NCBI GenBank assembly: GCA_025356085.1
Contig: JANXUV010000179.1
Location: forward strand, 1 to 52,555
Direction: 5' to 3'
Source: Betaproteobacteria bacterium
GTDB taxonomy: Bacteria > Pseudomonadota > Gammaproteobacteria > Burkholderiales > SG8-39
DNA: 52,555 nt
Part shown: positions 1-8,385 of the stretch, piece by piece
How the letters are laid out: every line of letters begins with the position of its first letter
How positions within the stretch are numbered: position 1 is the first letter of the stretch
Translations under genes and position numbers: made by a program
Notes under the pieces: generated by a model
Database searches by the model: none
What the model saw: the letters and a program-made list of their open reading frames with translations, nothing else
What the model was told of the DNA's origin: nothing

Positions 1-1
1 A

Positions 2-1069
2 TGGGAGGCCGCCGAAATCTTCCCGGCCCATGAGGTGTTCAAGAAACTCGGCAACATGGGCATGCTGGGACTCACCAAGCCAGAGGCCTACGGCGGCGCG
101 GCGCTCGACTACAGCTACTCGATGGTGTTCGCCGAGACGCTCGGCCAGATCCGCTGCGGCGGCGTGCCGATGGCGATCGGCGTGCAGACCGATATGGCGA
201 CGCCGGCGCTGGCGCGTTTCGGCTCAGATGAGTTGCGCAAAGAGTTCCTCGCGCCGGCCATCGCCGGCGACTACGTGGCCTGCATCGGCGTCTCGGAACC
301 GGGCGCGGGCTCGGACGTGGCCTCGATCAAGACCACCGCGAAGAAAGACGGCGGCGACTACGTCATCAACGGCGCGAAGATGTGGATCACCAACAGCCTG
401 CAGGCCGACTTCATGTGCCTGCTGGCGAACACGTCGGAGGGCTCGGCGCACAAGAACAAGACCCTGATCATCGTGCCGATGAAAACCAAGGGCGTCAGCG
501 TCGCCAAGAAAATCCGCAAGATCGGCATGATGTCCTCCGATACCGGGCTGATCCACTTCGACGACGTGCGCGTGCCGCAGCGCTACCGCATCGGCGAAGA
601 AGGCGCGGGCTTCACCTACCAGATGCAGCAGTTCCAGGAAGAGCGCCTGTGGGCGGCGGCGAGCTCGGTGCAGGGGCTGATCCGCACCCTTAACGACACC
701 ATCGAGTACATCCGCGAGCGCAAGATGTTCGGCCAGACGGTGCTCGATTTCCAGTATGTGCATTACCGCCTCGCCGAGCTGAAGACCGAGATCGAGGCGC
801 TGCGCGCCCTCACCTACCGCGCCTGCGAGATGTACGTCGCCGGCGAAGACGTCACCGAACTCGCCTCCATGGCCAAGCTCAAGTGCGGCCGCCTGAGGCG
901 CGAAGTTTCCGATTCCTGCCTGCAGTACTGGGGCGGCATGGGCTACACCTGGGATAACCCGGTGTCGCGCGCCTACCGCGACGGGCGCCTCGGGTCGATT
1001 GGCGGCGGCGCCGACGAGGTGATGCTCGGCATCATCTGCAAGTACATGCACATCCTGCCGAAAAAGTAG
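2..1069 (+). CDS. Acyl-CoA dehydrogenase, AtuD/isovaleryl-CoA-dehydrogenase-like (5' end cut by window)
   Basis: FAD-dependent alpha,beta-dehydrogenation of an acyl-CoA in the cytoplasm. The frame is open from base 2, upstream of the GTG at 35, so the true start lies outside the window and this entry is 5'-partial. Visible family signatures are the GVSEPGAGSDVASI motif of the FAD/acyl-binding middle domain, the MWITNS segment, and the carboxy-terminal helical domain with REVSDSCLQYWGGMGYT. The position that holds the catalytic Glu in medium-chain enzymes reads IGGGADEV, so it has no Glu; a Glu in QEERLW instead suggests the isovaleryl/long-chain type with the base in helix G. The sequence resembles citronellyl-CoA dehydrogenase AtuD. 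It is followed after 24 bases by a biotin carboxylase, which fits a branched or isoprenoid acyl-CoA route. The substrate is inferred, not shown. Confidence 0.9.
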   Translation, partial: WEAAEIFPAHEVFKKLGNMGMLGLTKPEAYGGAALDYSYSMVFAETLGQIRCGGVPMAIGVQTDMATPALARFGSDELRKEFLAPAIAGDYVACIGVSEPGAGSDVASIKTTAKKDGGDYVINGAKMWITNSLQADFMCLLANTSEGSAHKNKTLIIVPMKTKGVSVAKKIRKIGMMSSDTGLIHFDDVRVPQRYRIGEEGAGFTYQMQQFQEERLWAAASSVQGLIRTLNDTIEYIRERKMFGQTVLDFQYVHYRLAELKTEIEALRALTYRACEMYVAGEDVTELASMAKLKCGRLRREVSDSCLQYWGGMGYTWDNPVSRAYRDGRLGSIGGGADEVMLGIICKYMHILPKK

Positions 1070-1093
1070 GAACCCGCTCGTAGAAACCCTCAC

Positions 1094-2713
1094 GTGAAAT
1101 TCCGATCGCTGCTGGTTGCCAACCGGGGAGAAATCGCTCTTCGGGTCATGCGCACGGCAAAGCGCATGGGGCTGCGCACGGTCGCCGTGTATTCGGACGC
1201 CGACCGCGATGCGCCGCACGTGCGCGCCGCGGACTCGGCGGTGCACATTGGCGGTTCGTCGCCGAAAGAGTCCTATCTGAATATCAAGGCCATTCTCCAG
1301 GCGGAAGGAGACGCCATTCATCCTGGCTATGGCTTTCTTTCCGAGAATGCGGAATTCGCGGAAGCAGTGCTGAAATCGGGGCGCGCCTGGATCGGCCCTC
1401 CGCCCGCGGCGATCAAGGCGATGGGCGACAAGGCGAATGCCAAAGCCATTGCGGCGAAGGCCGGCGTGCCGGTGCTGCCCACTTACGACAAGAATCCTGA
1501 GTTCCCGGTGATGATCAAGGCGCTGGCGGGCGGAGGCGGCCGCGGGATTCGCATTGTTTTTTCACAAAATGAATTTCCGGACGCACTGAAAACGGCACAG
1601 TCGGAAGCCCAGCATTCTTTCGGGGACTCAAGAGTCCTGCTGGAGAAGGCGCTCCTCAATCCGCATCACGTCGAAATTCAGATCTTCGCCGACAGCAAGG
1701 GCAATTTCGTGCACCTCGGCGAGCGCGACTGCTCGGTACAACGCCGCCACCAGAAGCTGGTCGAGGAATCCCCCTCTCCCGCGGTGAACGCAAAGCTGCG
1801 GGCCGAGATGGGTGCCGCAGCCATCGCTGCGGCGCGCGCCGTGGGCTACGTGGGCGCCGGCACGGTGGAGTTCCTGCTCGAGGACGGCAAGTTCTGGTTC
1901 ATGGAAATGAACGCGCGCCTGCAGGTCGAGCACCCGGTCACCGAGGCGCTCAGCGGATTCGACCTCGTCGAGTGGCAACTGCGTGTCGCCGCCGGCGAGC
2001 CGCTGCCGGCAAAGCAGGCGGATGTCCGCCTGTCGGGCCACGCAATCGAAGTGCGGCTTTGCGCTGAAGACCCGGAGCAGAACTTCCTGCCGCAGGCGGG
2101 AACGCTCGTGCAATGGCAGCCCTCCGCGGCGGTACGCGTGGACCACGCGCTCGAGACCGGCATCGCCATCCCGCCCTTCTACGATTCGATGATCGCCAAG
2201 CTGATCGCCCACGCGCCCACGCGGGACGAGGCGCGAGTGAAGCTGGCGGCGGCGCTGGATGAAACTGTGGCGCTCGGCATACCGACCAACAAGGCGTTTC
2301 TGGCTGCCGTTTTGCGCGACAGAAGCTTCGCGAACGGAGAGGCGACGACGGGTTTTCTTTCGCATTTCACGTTCCCGACCGGCGATTTCGGCGAATGGAG
2401 CGGCTGGAGCAACAACCCGGCGCACCGCTCGCGCGGCAGCGAGCGCTTCTTCCAGCGCAACGCTCGCGATCCGATGCGGCAAAAGGAAACCAGCGACGGC
2501 AGGCTGCTGGCGCCGATGAACGGCCGCGTGGTCGCGGTAAACGCCAAAGTCGGAGAGACGCTTGCGGCAGGCAAGGCACTCGTGGTACTGGAAGCGATGA
2601 AAATGGAGCATGGATTGGATTTTCCGTTTCCATTGAAGGTAAAAGCCATTCACGTAAAGGCCGGCGCGCAGGTTGCGCCAGGAAATCTGCTCGTGGAATT
2701 CGATCCCGCGTGA
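1094..2713 (+). CDS. Acyl-CoA carboxylase alpha subunit (biotin carboxylase + biotin carrier), short form
   Basis: ATP-dependent carboxylation of biotin and presentation of carboxybiotin to a carboxyltransferase beta subunit, as in methylcrotonyl- or geranyl-CoA carboxylase. An N-terminal biotin carboxylase domain (about 1-430) shows LLVANRGEIA, HPGYGFLSEN, the glycine loop AGGGGRG (145-151) and EMNARLQVEHPVTE (271-284). The C-terminal biotinyl domain has EAMKMEH with biotin lysine K503. At 539 residues it is over 100 shorter than usual MccA/LiuD/AtuF proteins: the stretch just before the glycine loop is about 15-20 residues shorter than usual, and the domain that normally links the carboxylase to the carrier is reduced to about 40 residues (430-470). 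The reading frame is intact. No beta subunit is visible; it may lie left of the window. It overlaps the next gene by GTGA. Confidence 0.9.
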   Translation: MKFRSLLVANRGEIALRVMRTAKRMGLRTVAVYSDADRDAPHVRAADSAVHIGGSSPKESYLNIKAILQAEGDAIHPGYGFLSENAEFAEAVLKSGRAWIGPPPAAIKAMGDKANAKAIAAKAGVPVLPTYDKNPEFPVMIKALAGGGGRGIRIVFSQNEFPDALKTAQSEAQHSFGDSRVLLEKALLNPHHVEIQIFADSKGNFVHLGERDCSVQRRHQKLVEESPSPAVNAKLRAEMGAAAIAAARAVGYVGAGTVEFLLEDGKFWFMEMNARLQVEHPVTEALSGFDLVEWQLRVAAGEPLPAKQADVRLSGHAIEVRLCAEDPEQNFLPQAGTLVQWQPSAAVRVDHALETGIAIPPFYDSMIAKLIAHAPTRDEARVKLAAALDETVALGIPTNKAFLAAVLRDRSFANGEATTGFLSHFTFPTGDFGEWSGWSNNPAHRSRGSERFFQRNARDPMRQKETSDGRLLAPMNGRVVAVNAKVGETLAAGKALVVLEAMKMEHGLDFPFPLKVKAIHVKAGAQVAPGNLLVEFDPA

Positions 2714-3885
2714 AAGCGCATCCGGCGATCACGGAGGAACACGAGGCCTACCGCGACACGGTGCGCCGTTTCGTCGAGCGGGAAATCTTCCCGCACGCCA
2801 CTGCCTGGGATGAAGCGGGCGAGTTTCCGCGCGAGCTCTACAAGAAGGCTGCATCGGCCGGCCTGCTGGGCCTGGGTTTCCCCGAGGAATACGGCGGCAC
2901 CGAAAGGACCAGCGAAACGCCGGTGGCGGATTACTTCTTCCACATCGTCAGCGCCGAGGAATTCGCCCGCGCCGGTACCGGCGGCCTGTCGGCCAGCCTG
3001 TTTTCCCACACCATCGGCGCGCCGCCGATCGCCGCGGTCGGCAGCGAGGAACTGAAGCGCCGCGTGCTGCCGGCGATCCTCGCGGGCGAGAAGATCTCCG
3101 CGCTCGCGATCACGGAACCGAGCGGCGGGTCGGACGTGGCCAGCCTGAGAACTTCCGCGAAAAAAGACAAAGGCGAATACATCGTCAACGGCGAGAAAAC
3201 CTTCATCACGTCGGGCATGCGAGCCGACTATTACACCGTCGCCGTGCGCACGGGAGGACCGGGCGCGGCGGGCGTATTGCTGCTGCTGATCGAGCGCGAC
3301 CGGCCCGGCTTCACGCGCGCGGAGCTGAAAAAGATGGGCTGGTGGTGCTCCGACACCGCGAGCCTGCATTTCGACAACGTGCGCGTGCCCGCCGCCAACC
3401 TGATCGGCGAGGAGAACGCGGGCTTCCGCGCCATCATGCGCAACTTCAATTCCGAGCGCCTCGGCATGGCCGCCGGCGCGGTCGGTTATGCGCAGACCTG
3501 CCTCGATGACGCGCTCGACTGGGCGCGGAGCCGCACAACCTTCGGCCAGGCGCTGATCGGCCACCAGGCGATCCGCCACAAGCTGGTGGACATGCAGGCG
3601 CGGGTGCACGCGGCGCGCGCGCTGCTCTATGACACCGCATGGAAACTCACGCAGGCGCCGCGCGAGGCGGCGCACATCGCGCAGCTGGCGATCCTGAAGA
3701 ACGTCGCCACCGACGCGATGCAGTTCTGCGCGGATGCCGCGGTGCAGACGCTCGGCGGCGCCGGCTTCGTGCGCGGCACGCGCGCCGAGCGCATCTACCG
3801 CGAGGCGAAGGTGATGCAGATCGGCGGCGGCAGCACCGAAATCATGAAAGACCTGGCCGCGCGCCAGCTCGGATGGGAGCCATGA
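2710..3885 (+). CDS. Acyl-CoA dehydrogenase (isovaleryl/long-chain type)
   Basis: Second FAD acyl-CoA dehydrogenase of the operon, 391 residues, the usual family length. The GTG at 2710 overlaps the carboxylase stop (GTGA); an in-frame ATG at 2395 would read through the carboxylase gene out of frame and has no homology, so it was not used. Motifs are ITEPSGGSDVASL (residues 134-146), FITSGM (165-170), LGGAGFVRGTRAERIYREA and MQIGGGSTEIM near the C-terminus. The latter lacks the medium-chain catalytic Glu; E249 in NSERL is the likely base. Together with the upstream dehydrogenase and carboxylase it suggests alternate dehydrogenation and carboxylation of a methyl-branched acyl-CoA. Substrate unknown. 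Confidence 0.92.
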   Translation: MKAHPAITEEHEAYRDTVRRFVEREIFPHATAWDEAGEFPRELYKKAASAGLLGLGFPEEYGGTERTSETPVADYFFHIVSAEEFARAGTGGLSASLFSHTIGAPPIAAVGSEELKRRVLPAILAGEKISALAITEPSGGSDVASLRTSAKKDKGEYIVNGEKTFITSGMRADYYTVAVRTGGPGAAGVLLLLIERDRPGFTRAELKKMGWWCSDTASLHFDNVRVPAANLIGEENAGFRAIMRNFNSERLGMAAGAVGYAQTCLDDALDWARSRTTFGQALIGHQAIRHKLVDMQARVHAARALLYDTAWKLTQAPREAAHIAQLAILKNVATDAMQFCADAAVQTLGGAGFVRGTRAERIYREAKVMQIGGGSTEIMKDLAARQLGWEP

Positions 3886-4328
3886 ACCTGAAAGCGAAAG
3901 CCCTGCAGGCGCTGATGCGGAAGGTGATGGAGGAGCACATCGCCTTCAACAAGCTTCTCGGCCTCAAGGTGGAGTCCTTCGACGCGGAGGCGCCCAAGCT
4001 GCGCTTCGAGATGCGGCCCGAGCTGGTCGGCAACCCGGCACGCCAGATCCTGCACGGCGGCGTGATCTCGGCGACTCTGGACGTTGCCGGCGGCTTCGCG
4101 ATCATGCTCTCGCTCGCGGCGGAGATGACCGGCATCCCCACCGCCTTCCCCAACATGGGCACCATCGACCTGCGCGTGGACTACTTGCGCCCGGGCCGCG
4201 GCAAATATTTCATTGCCACGGCGCGCATCGTACGCAAGGGCAAGCGCATCGCGGTCACGCACATGGAGTTGCACAACGACGCGGGCGAGCTGATCGCCAC
4301 CGGCGGCGCCGCCTACGTGGTCGGCTGA
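3882..4328 (+). CDS. PaaI-family hotdog thioesterase
   Basis: Predicted acyl-CoA thioesterase of the single-hotdog PaaI/YigI type, 148 residues. The ATG at 3882 overlaps the previous stop (ATGA), placing the gene in the same transcript. The segment ILHGGVISATLDVAGG (56-71) carries the HGG turn and the acidic residue on the long central helix that are typical of the fold, and the downstream strand IDLRVDYLRPG is also characteristic. The likely job is hydrolysing dead-end or overflow acyl-CoA from the flanking acyl-CoA enzymes, releasing CoA. It ends ten bases before the convergently oriented esterase. Specificity cannot be read from the sequence. Confidence 0.88.
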   Translation: MNLKAKALQALMRKVMEEHIAFNKLLGLKVESFDAEAPKLRFEMRPELVGNPARQILHGGVISATLDVAGGFAIMLSLAAEMTGIPTAFPNMGTIDLRVDYLRPGRGKYFIATARIVRKGKRIAVTHMELHNDAGELIATGGAAYVVG

Positions 4329-4338
4329 AAAAATGCCG

Positions 4339-5280
4339 TCATTTTCCGGTTCTGACAAACTCGAGCAGCGCCTGGCCGAAGGTGGTGTCGTCAGATGAGC
4401 CGAGGTGCGCGATTTCGCTGATGTGGTTGTGCCCGGGCAGGTCGAGCGTGGGCGGTTTGGCGCCGCCATCGCGCTTCGCCAGCCCTTCGCTCAGCAGCGC
4501 GGCCTGGTCGCGGAACGGCGCCGGATCCAGCTCCGCGTAGACAAGGAACACCGGGATCTTCCTGCCATCGAGCTTGGTCAGCAGCGACTTGCCGGCCCAT
4601 TCCGCGCGCGGGCCGAAATAGGCTTCGATGTTCGGCCCCGGCGGCGCGCCCGCGGGATCGAGTACCGGCGACTGCAGGATGGCGCCGGCCACGCCGTCCC
4701 CACCGTCTGCAGGCTGCAGGCGTTCGTCGAACACATAGTGCGCCACGTGAGTGCCGCCCGCCGACTGGCCGAACAGGAAAATGCGCCCCGGATCGCCGCC
4801 GAACTCGGCGATGTGGTTCGTCACCCAGCGCAGCGCCGCGGCCACGTCCTCGCCGCCCGCGGGCCAGGGCGCCTTGGGCGCGAGCCGGTAATTCATCGTC
4901 ACGCCGATCACGCCGTTTTTAGCGAAGAACACGCCGACGTTCTGGTAGAACGGCACGCCCTCGCGGTTTTTGGCGCCGGCGACGTAGCCGCCGCCCGGCA
5001 CGAACAGCACCACCGGCATCGCACGGCCGGGCCGCGCCGCCGGCGCGAACACGTCGAGGCGGTGCCGGTCGTCCGGCCCGTAGGCGATGTCCTCCACCGA
5101 GCTCACGCCCGGCGATGCCTTCGGCACCTTGGGAATGTAGATATCGAAGGTCGCCTGGATCATCGGCGGATTCAGCACCGGGCCGATCGCCTTCAGCTTT
5201 GCCGCGATGTCGGCGGGCATCTGCGCCCAGGCCTGGCCGGCGGCAAGCAGGAGTGCGGCGGCGGCGATTTTCTTTTCCAT
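4339..5280 (-). CDS. Secreted alpha/beta-hydrolase (carboxylesterase-like)
   Basis: Predicted exported esterase of the hormone-sensitive-lipase/BD-FAE-like group, 313 residues. The start at 5280 gives a clean signal peptide (Lys-Lys, hydrophobic core, cleavage near AWA-QM) and sits behind a GGGGAG ribosome site; the ATG six codons upstream gives a worse N-terminus. Family marks are an oxyanion PGGG, the nucleophile elbow GQSAGG, and a late Asp and His (ELDPAPF; PGHNHISE). It lies downstream of livK on the same strand but behind a rho-independent terminator, so it may be only partly co-transcribed. It may release an organic acid in the periplasm for the neighbouring importer; this is inference from context. 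Confidence 0.85.
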   Translation of the reverse strand: MEKKIAAAALLLAAGQAWAQMPADIAAKLKAIGPVLNPPMIQATFDIYIPKVPKASPGVSSVEDIAYGPDDRHRLDVFAPAARPGRAMPVVLFVPGGGYVAGAKNREGVPFYQNVGVFFAKNGVIGVTMNYRLAPKAPWPAGGEDVAAALRWVTNHIAEFGGDPGRIFLFGQSAGGTHVAHYVFDERLQPADGGDGVAGAILQSPVLDPAGAPPGPNIEAYFGPRAEWAGKSLLTKLDGRKIPVFLVYAELDPAPFRDQAALLSEGLAKRDGGAKPPTLDLPGHNHISEIAHLGSSDDTTFGQALLEFVRTGK

Positions 5281-5300
5281 GGTTGGCTCCCCGTACATGC

Positions 5301-5331
5301 TGAAAGAAAAACGGCGCCGCGAGGCGCCGTT
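5301..5331 (-). terminator. Rho-independent terminator after livK
   Basis: A perfect 9-bp stem (AACGGCGCC at 5310-5318 pairing with GGCGCCGTT at 5323-5331) with a four-base loop is followed on the minus strand by TTTTCTTTC. It sits 28 bases beyond the livK stop and before the esterase start, so it should end most transcripts of the transporter operon. Confidence 0.85.
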
Positions 5332-5358
5332 GCTGAAATGTTGCCCTGATGCCGTTTA

Positions 5359-6513
5359 TCAGTCCGTGATGAAGTCGCTGACCGAGGTCCATTTGCCGTT
5401 GACGATCTGCGAAAGACGCGCGCGATTGGAGCCGAGGTGCTTGGTCGGCGTGAAGCTGAACGCGTCGGCGCCGAACATGTCGCGCGGCGCGGTGAACTTG
5501 TCCAGCGTCTTGATGAAGTTGTCGGTGGTCAGGTTCGGACCGGTCTTGGTCGCGATCTGGATGAACAGCTCGATCACTTCATAGCCGTACACCGAGAACA
5601 CGCCCGGATCTTCCTTGGTCTTCTCCTTGTAGCGGTTGGCCCACTCGCGCACATTCTTCGAGGCGTCGTCCAGGTACGGCATGTTCACAGTGTTGGTCGA
5701 GTAGTAGCCGTTCGCCAGCGGGCCGCCGAGCTTGTGGATCAGTTCGGTGTAGGACGCCGAGGTGCCCATGAATTCGACGTTCCAGCCGAGCTTGCGCGCG
5801 GTGCCGATGGTGCCCAGCGTCTCGCGGATGATGGTGCCCATCACGACGAAGTCGCAGCCGGCATCCTTCATCCTCGCCACCTGGGAAGAGAAATCGGTCG
5901 CGCCGCGCTTGTACGTGGTCTTCTCGGCGAGCACCTGATTGATCTCCTTCAGGCCGGCCTCCGCGCCGCGCATCACTTCGACGCCGAAGTCATCGTCCTG
6001 GTACAGCGTGCAGACTTTCTTGTAGCCCTTCTGCTTGACGATGTACTTCACGCCGGCGCGCGCCTGGTCGTAGTAGGTGGCGGCAAAGGAGTACTTGAGC
6101 TTGTGCAGCGGCTCGTACATTTCGCGCGCCGCTGCGAGCGGGAACAGGTGCGGCACGTTCTTGTCGAACAGGATCGGCATCGAGGCCATCGAGGTGGCCG
6201 AGCCGATGGTGCCGACCATCGCGAAGATCTTGTCCTTCTGCACCAGCTTCTGCGTCGCCAGCACGGCTTTTTTCGGATCGTAGCCGTGGTCCTCGACGAT
6301 GAGCTTGATCTTGCGGCCGTCGATGCCGCCCTGCGCGTTGATCTCATCGACGCGCATGTTCATGCCGTGCACGAGTTGCTTGGAGAACGCGACGATCGGG
6401 CCGGACAGATCCTGCATGCTGCCGATGACGATCTCGTTCTTCGATACGCCCTGCGTCTGCGCGAGCGCAGACCCGGCAAACAACATTGCAAACAAACCCA
6501 GTTTGAGCTTCAT
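5359..6513 (-). CDS. livK: ABC importer substrate-binding protein, LivK/HAAT family
   Basis: Periplasmic type-1 solute-binding protein of the branched-chain amino acid/hydrophobic amide (HAAT) importer family, 384 residues. A signal peptide (MKLKLGLFAMLFAGSALA, cleavage before QTQ) precedes GVSKNEIVIGSMQDLSGPI, the typical first strand and ligand loop of the Peripla_BP_6 fold. A very strong ribosome site, GGAGGAGG, lies seven bases upstream. It is the last gene of the operon, separated from livF by the acyl-CoA ligase gene. Many Burkholderiales paralogues of this family bind carboxylates or aromatic acids rather than amino acids; the adjacent ligase supports an organic-acid ligand, as an inference. 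Confidence 0.92.
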   Translation of the reverse strand: MKLKLGLFAMLFAGSALAQTQGVSKNEIVIGSMQDLSGPIVAFSKQLVHGMNMRVDEINAQGGIDGRKIKLIVEDHGYDPKKAVLATQKLVQKDKIFAMVGTIGSATSMASMPILFDKNVPHLFPLAAAREMYEPLHKLKYSFAATYYDQARAGVKYIVKQKGYKKVCTLYQDDDFGVEVMRGAEAGLKEINQVLAEKTTYKRGATDFSSQVARMKDAGCDFVVMGTIIRETLGTIGTARKLGWNVEFMGTSASYTELIHKLGGPLANGYYSTNTVNMPYLDDASKNVREWANRYKEKTKEDPGVFSVYGYEVIELFIQIATKTGPNLTTDNFIKTLDKFTAPRDMFGADAFSFTPTKHLGSNRARLSQIVNGKWTSVSDFITD

Positions 6514-6555
6514 TTTTCCTCCTCCTTGTTTATTACTGTATCACTCCGGCAATGG

Positions 6556-8385
6556 CTAGGCCGCTTCCTTGACGTACATGGAATCGATGAGCGCCTTGTA
6601 CTTCTCGTTCACCAGCTTGCGCTTGAGCTTCATGGTCGGCGTGAGCTCTTCATCCTCCGCGCCGAGCTTTTGCTCGATCAGGCGGAATTTCTTCACCTGC
6701 TCGACGCGCGCGAAGGCTTTGTTTACGCGGTCGATCTCGGACTGGATCAGCTCCTGCACCTCCGGGCGCCGGCACAGGCTCATGTAGTTGGAGAACGGAA
6801 TGGCGTTGTCCTGCGCGAATTTCTCCACGTTCTCGTGGTCGATCATGATCAGCGAAGTCAGGTAGGGCCGCTTCTCGCCGATCAATACCGCGTCGGTGAT
6901 GTAGGGCGAGAACTTGAGCTGGTTCTCGAACTCCGAGGGCGTGATGTTCTTGCCGCCCGCGGTGATGATGATGTCCTTCATGCGGTCGGTGATGTAGAAG
7001 TAGCCCTCGGCGTCCACCTTGCCGACGTCGCCGGTATGCAGCCAGCCGTCCTTCAGCGTCTCCGCGGTCTTCTCGGGCTGGTTCAGGTAGCCCATGAACA
7101 CCGTCCCGCCGCGCACCAGCAACTCGCCCTCGGGCGATATCTTCACCTCGGCATGCGACATCTTCGGCCCGATCGAGCCCGGCTTCACCGCGCCGCCGAG
7201 GTTCGAGGTCACCGCGCCGCAGGATTCGGTCTGGCCCCAGACTTCGACCATCTCCAGGCCGAGCGCCATGTACCAGCGCACCAGGTCCGGCGAAATCGGC
7301 GCGGCGCCGGTGACCAGGAATTTCGCCCGATGCACGCCGATCAGCTTGCGCACGTTGTTCAGGACCAGCAGCCGCGCCAACCAGAACGCGGCCTGCAGCC
7401 CCGGCGAAACCGGCTTGCGCTCCTCGCGCAACAGCGCCTGCCGGTAGCCGATGCCGATCGCCGCCTTGTAGGCCCATTGCTGCAGCGGGCCGGCTTCCTT
7501 CAGGCCGATCAGCACGCCGGAGTAGAACTTCTCCCAGACGCGCGGCACCGCGGTGAATACGGTGGGCGAGATTTCGCGCACGTTCTCCGGCACCGTGTCC
7601 GGGTTTTCCACGAAATTCAGCACCGCGCCTGAATAGAGCGCGTGATATTCGCCGCCGACGCGCTCGGCGATGTGGCAGAGCGGCAGGAACGCCATCCGCT
7701 CGTCGTTCTCATCCTGTGGGAAGCCGGCCTGGTAGCCCTCGCAAGTCAGCACGATGTTGGCGTGCGAAATCATCGCGCCCTTGGGCTTGCCCGTGGTGCC
7801 CGAGGTATAGACCAGGATCGCCAGGTCTTCCGCCTTGCGCAGGCCGATGCGGCGCTCCCATTCGCCCGGGTGCGCCGCATCGTACTCGCGCCCCAGCGCG
7901 CGCAGGGACTCGAGGCTCAGCACCTGCGGGTCGCTGAGATCGTGCAGGCCTTCCATGTCGAAGACGACGATCTTGCGCAACTTCGGCGCTCGCGCGCGGA
8001 CTTCGAGCAGCTTGTCGAGTTGCTCGTCGTCTTCGACGAAGGCGTACACCGAGGCGGAGTCGGTGAGCAGATACTCGACCTGCGAAGCCGCATCGGTCGG
8101 ATAGATGCCGTTCACCACGCCGGCGGCGCCAAGCGCGCCAAGGTCGACGCACATCCATTCCTTGTTGGTGTTGGAGAGGATCGACACCACTTCGCCGGGT
8201 TCGTAGCCCAGCGAGACGAGTCCCATGCCGATCTCGCGCGCGATGCGGCCGAGTTCGGTCCAGGTCACCGCCTGCCAGATACCGAGGTTCTTCTGGCGGA
8301 AGATGGTCTTCGGCCCGCGCGTCTTCACGCCGTTCCAGAACATTTTTGGAACTGTATCTATCGCCACTGTTTTTTCTTTTTCCAT
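6556..8385 (-). CDS. Acyl-CoA ligase (AMP-forming, long-chain type)
   Basis: ANL-superfamily ligase, 609 residues, converting a carboxylic acid, ATP and CoA to acyl-CoA and AMP. The P-loop YTSGTTGKPKGAM, the A5-type VWGQTESCG and the hinge motif YFYITDRMKDIIITAGGKN are all present; the length and the C-terminal LTPTMKLKRK resemble long-chain/FadD15-type enzymes. The gene start overlaps the end of livF by 28 bases, and livK follows after 42, so it is embedded in the importer operon. The simplest reading is uptake followed by immediate activation of the imported acid. A GTG six codons in is a possible alternative start. Confidence 0.93.
   Translation of the reverse strand: MEKEKTVAIDTVPKMFWNGVKTRGPKTIFRQKNLGIWQAVTWTELGRIAREIGMGLVSLGYEPGEVVSILSNTNKEWMCVDLGALGAAGVVNGIYPTDAASQVEYLLTDSASVYAFVEDDEQLDKLLEVRARAPKLRKIVVFDMEGLHDLSDPQVLSLESLRALGREYDAAHPGEWERRIGLRKAEDLAILVYTSGTTGKPKGAMISHANIVLTCEGYQAGFPQDENDERMAFLPLCHIAERVGGEYHALYSGAVLNFVENPDTVPENVREISPTVFTAVPRVWEKFYSGVLIGLKEAGPLQQWAYKAAIGIGYRQALLREERKPVSPGLQAAFWLARLLVLNNVRKLIGVHRAKFLVTGAAPISPDLVRWYMALGLEMVEVWGQTESCGAVTSNLGGAVKPGSIGPKMSHAEVKISPEGELLVRGGTVFMGYLNQPEKTAETLKDGWLHTGDVGKVDAEGYFYITDRMKDIIITAGGKNITPSEFENQLKFSPYITDAVLIGEKRPYLTSLIMIDHENVEKFAQDNAIPFSNYMSLCRRPEVQELIQSEIDRVNKAFARVEQVKKFRLIEQKLGAEDEELTPTMKLKRKLVNEKYKALIDSMYVKEAA

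Noticed and set aside
2395-2709. ATG-initiated extension of the second acyl-CoA dehydrogenase
   Set aside because: It overlaps the biotin domain in another frame and has no similarity; GTG 2710 gives the normal length.
5437-7632. 731-codon open frame antisense to livK and the acyl-CoA ligase
   Set aside because: It is a shadow of GC-rich coding on the other strand, is rich in Arg/His/Ala, and resembles no protein; the minus-strand genes have full family motifs.
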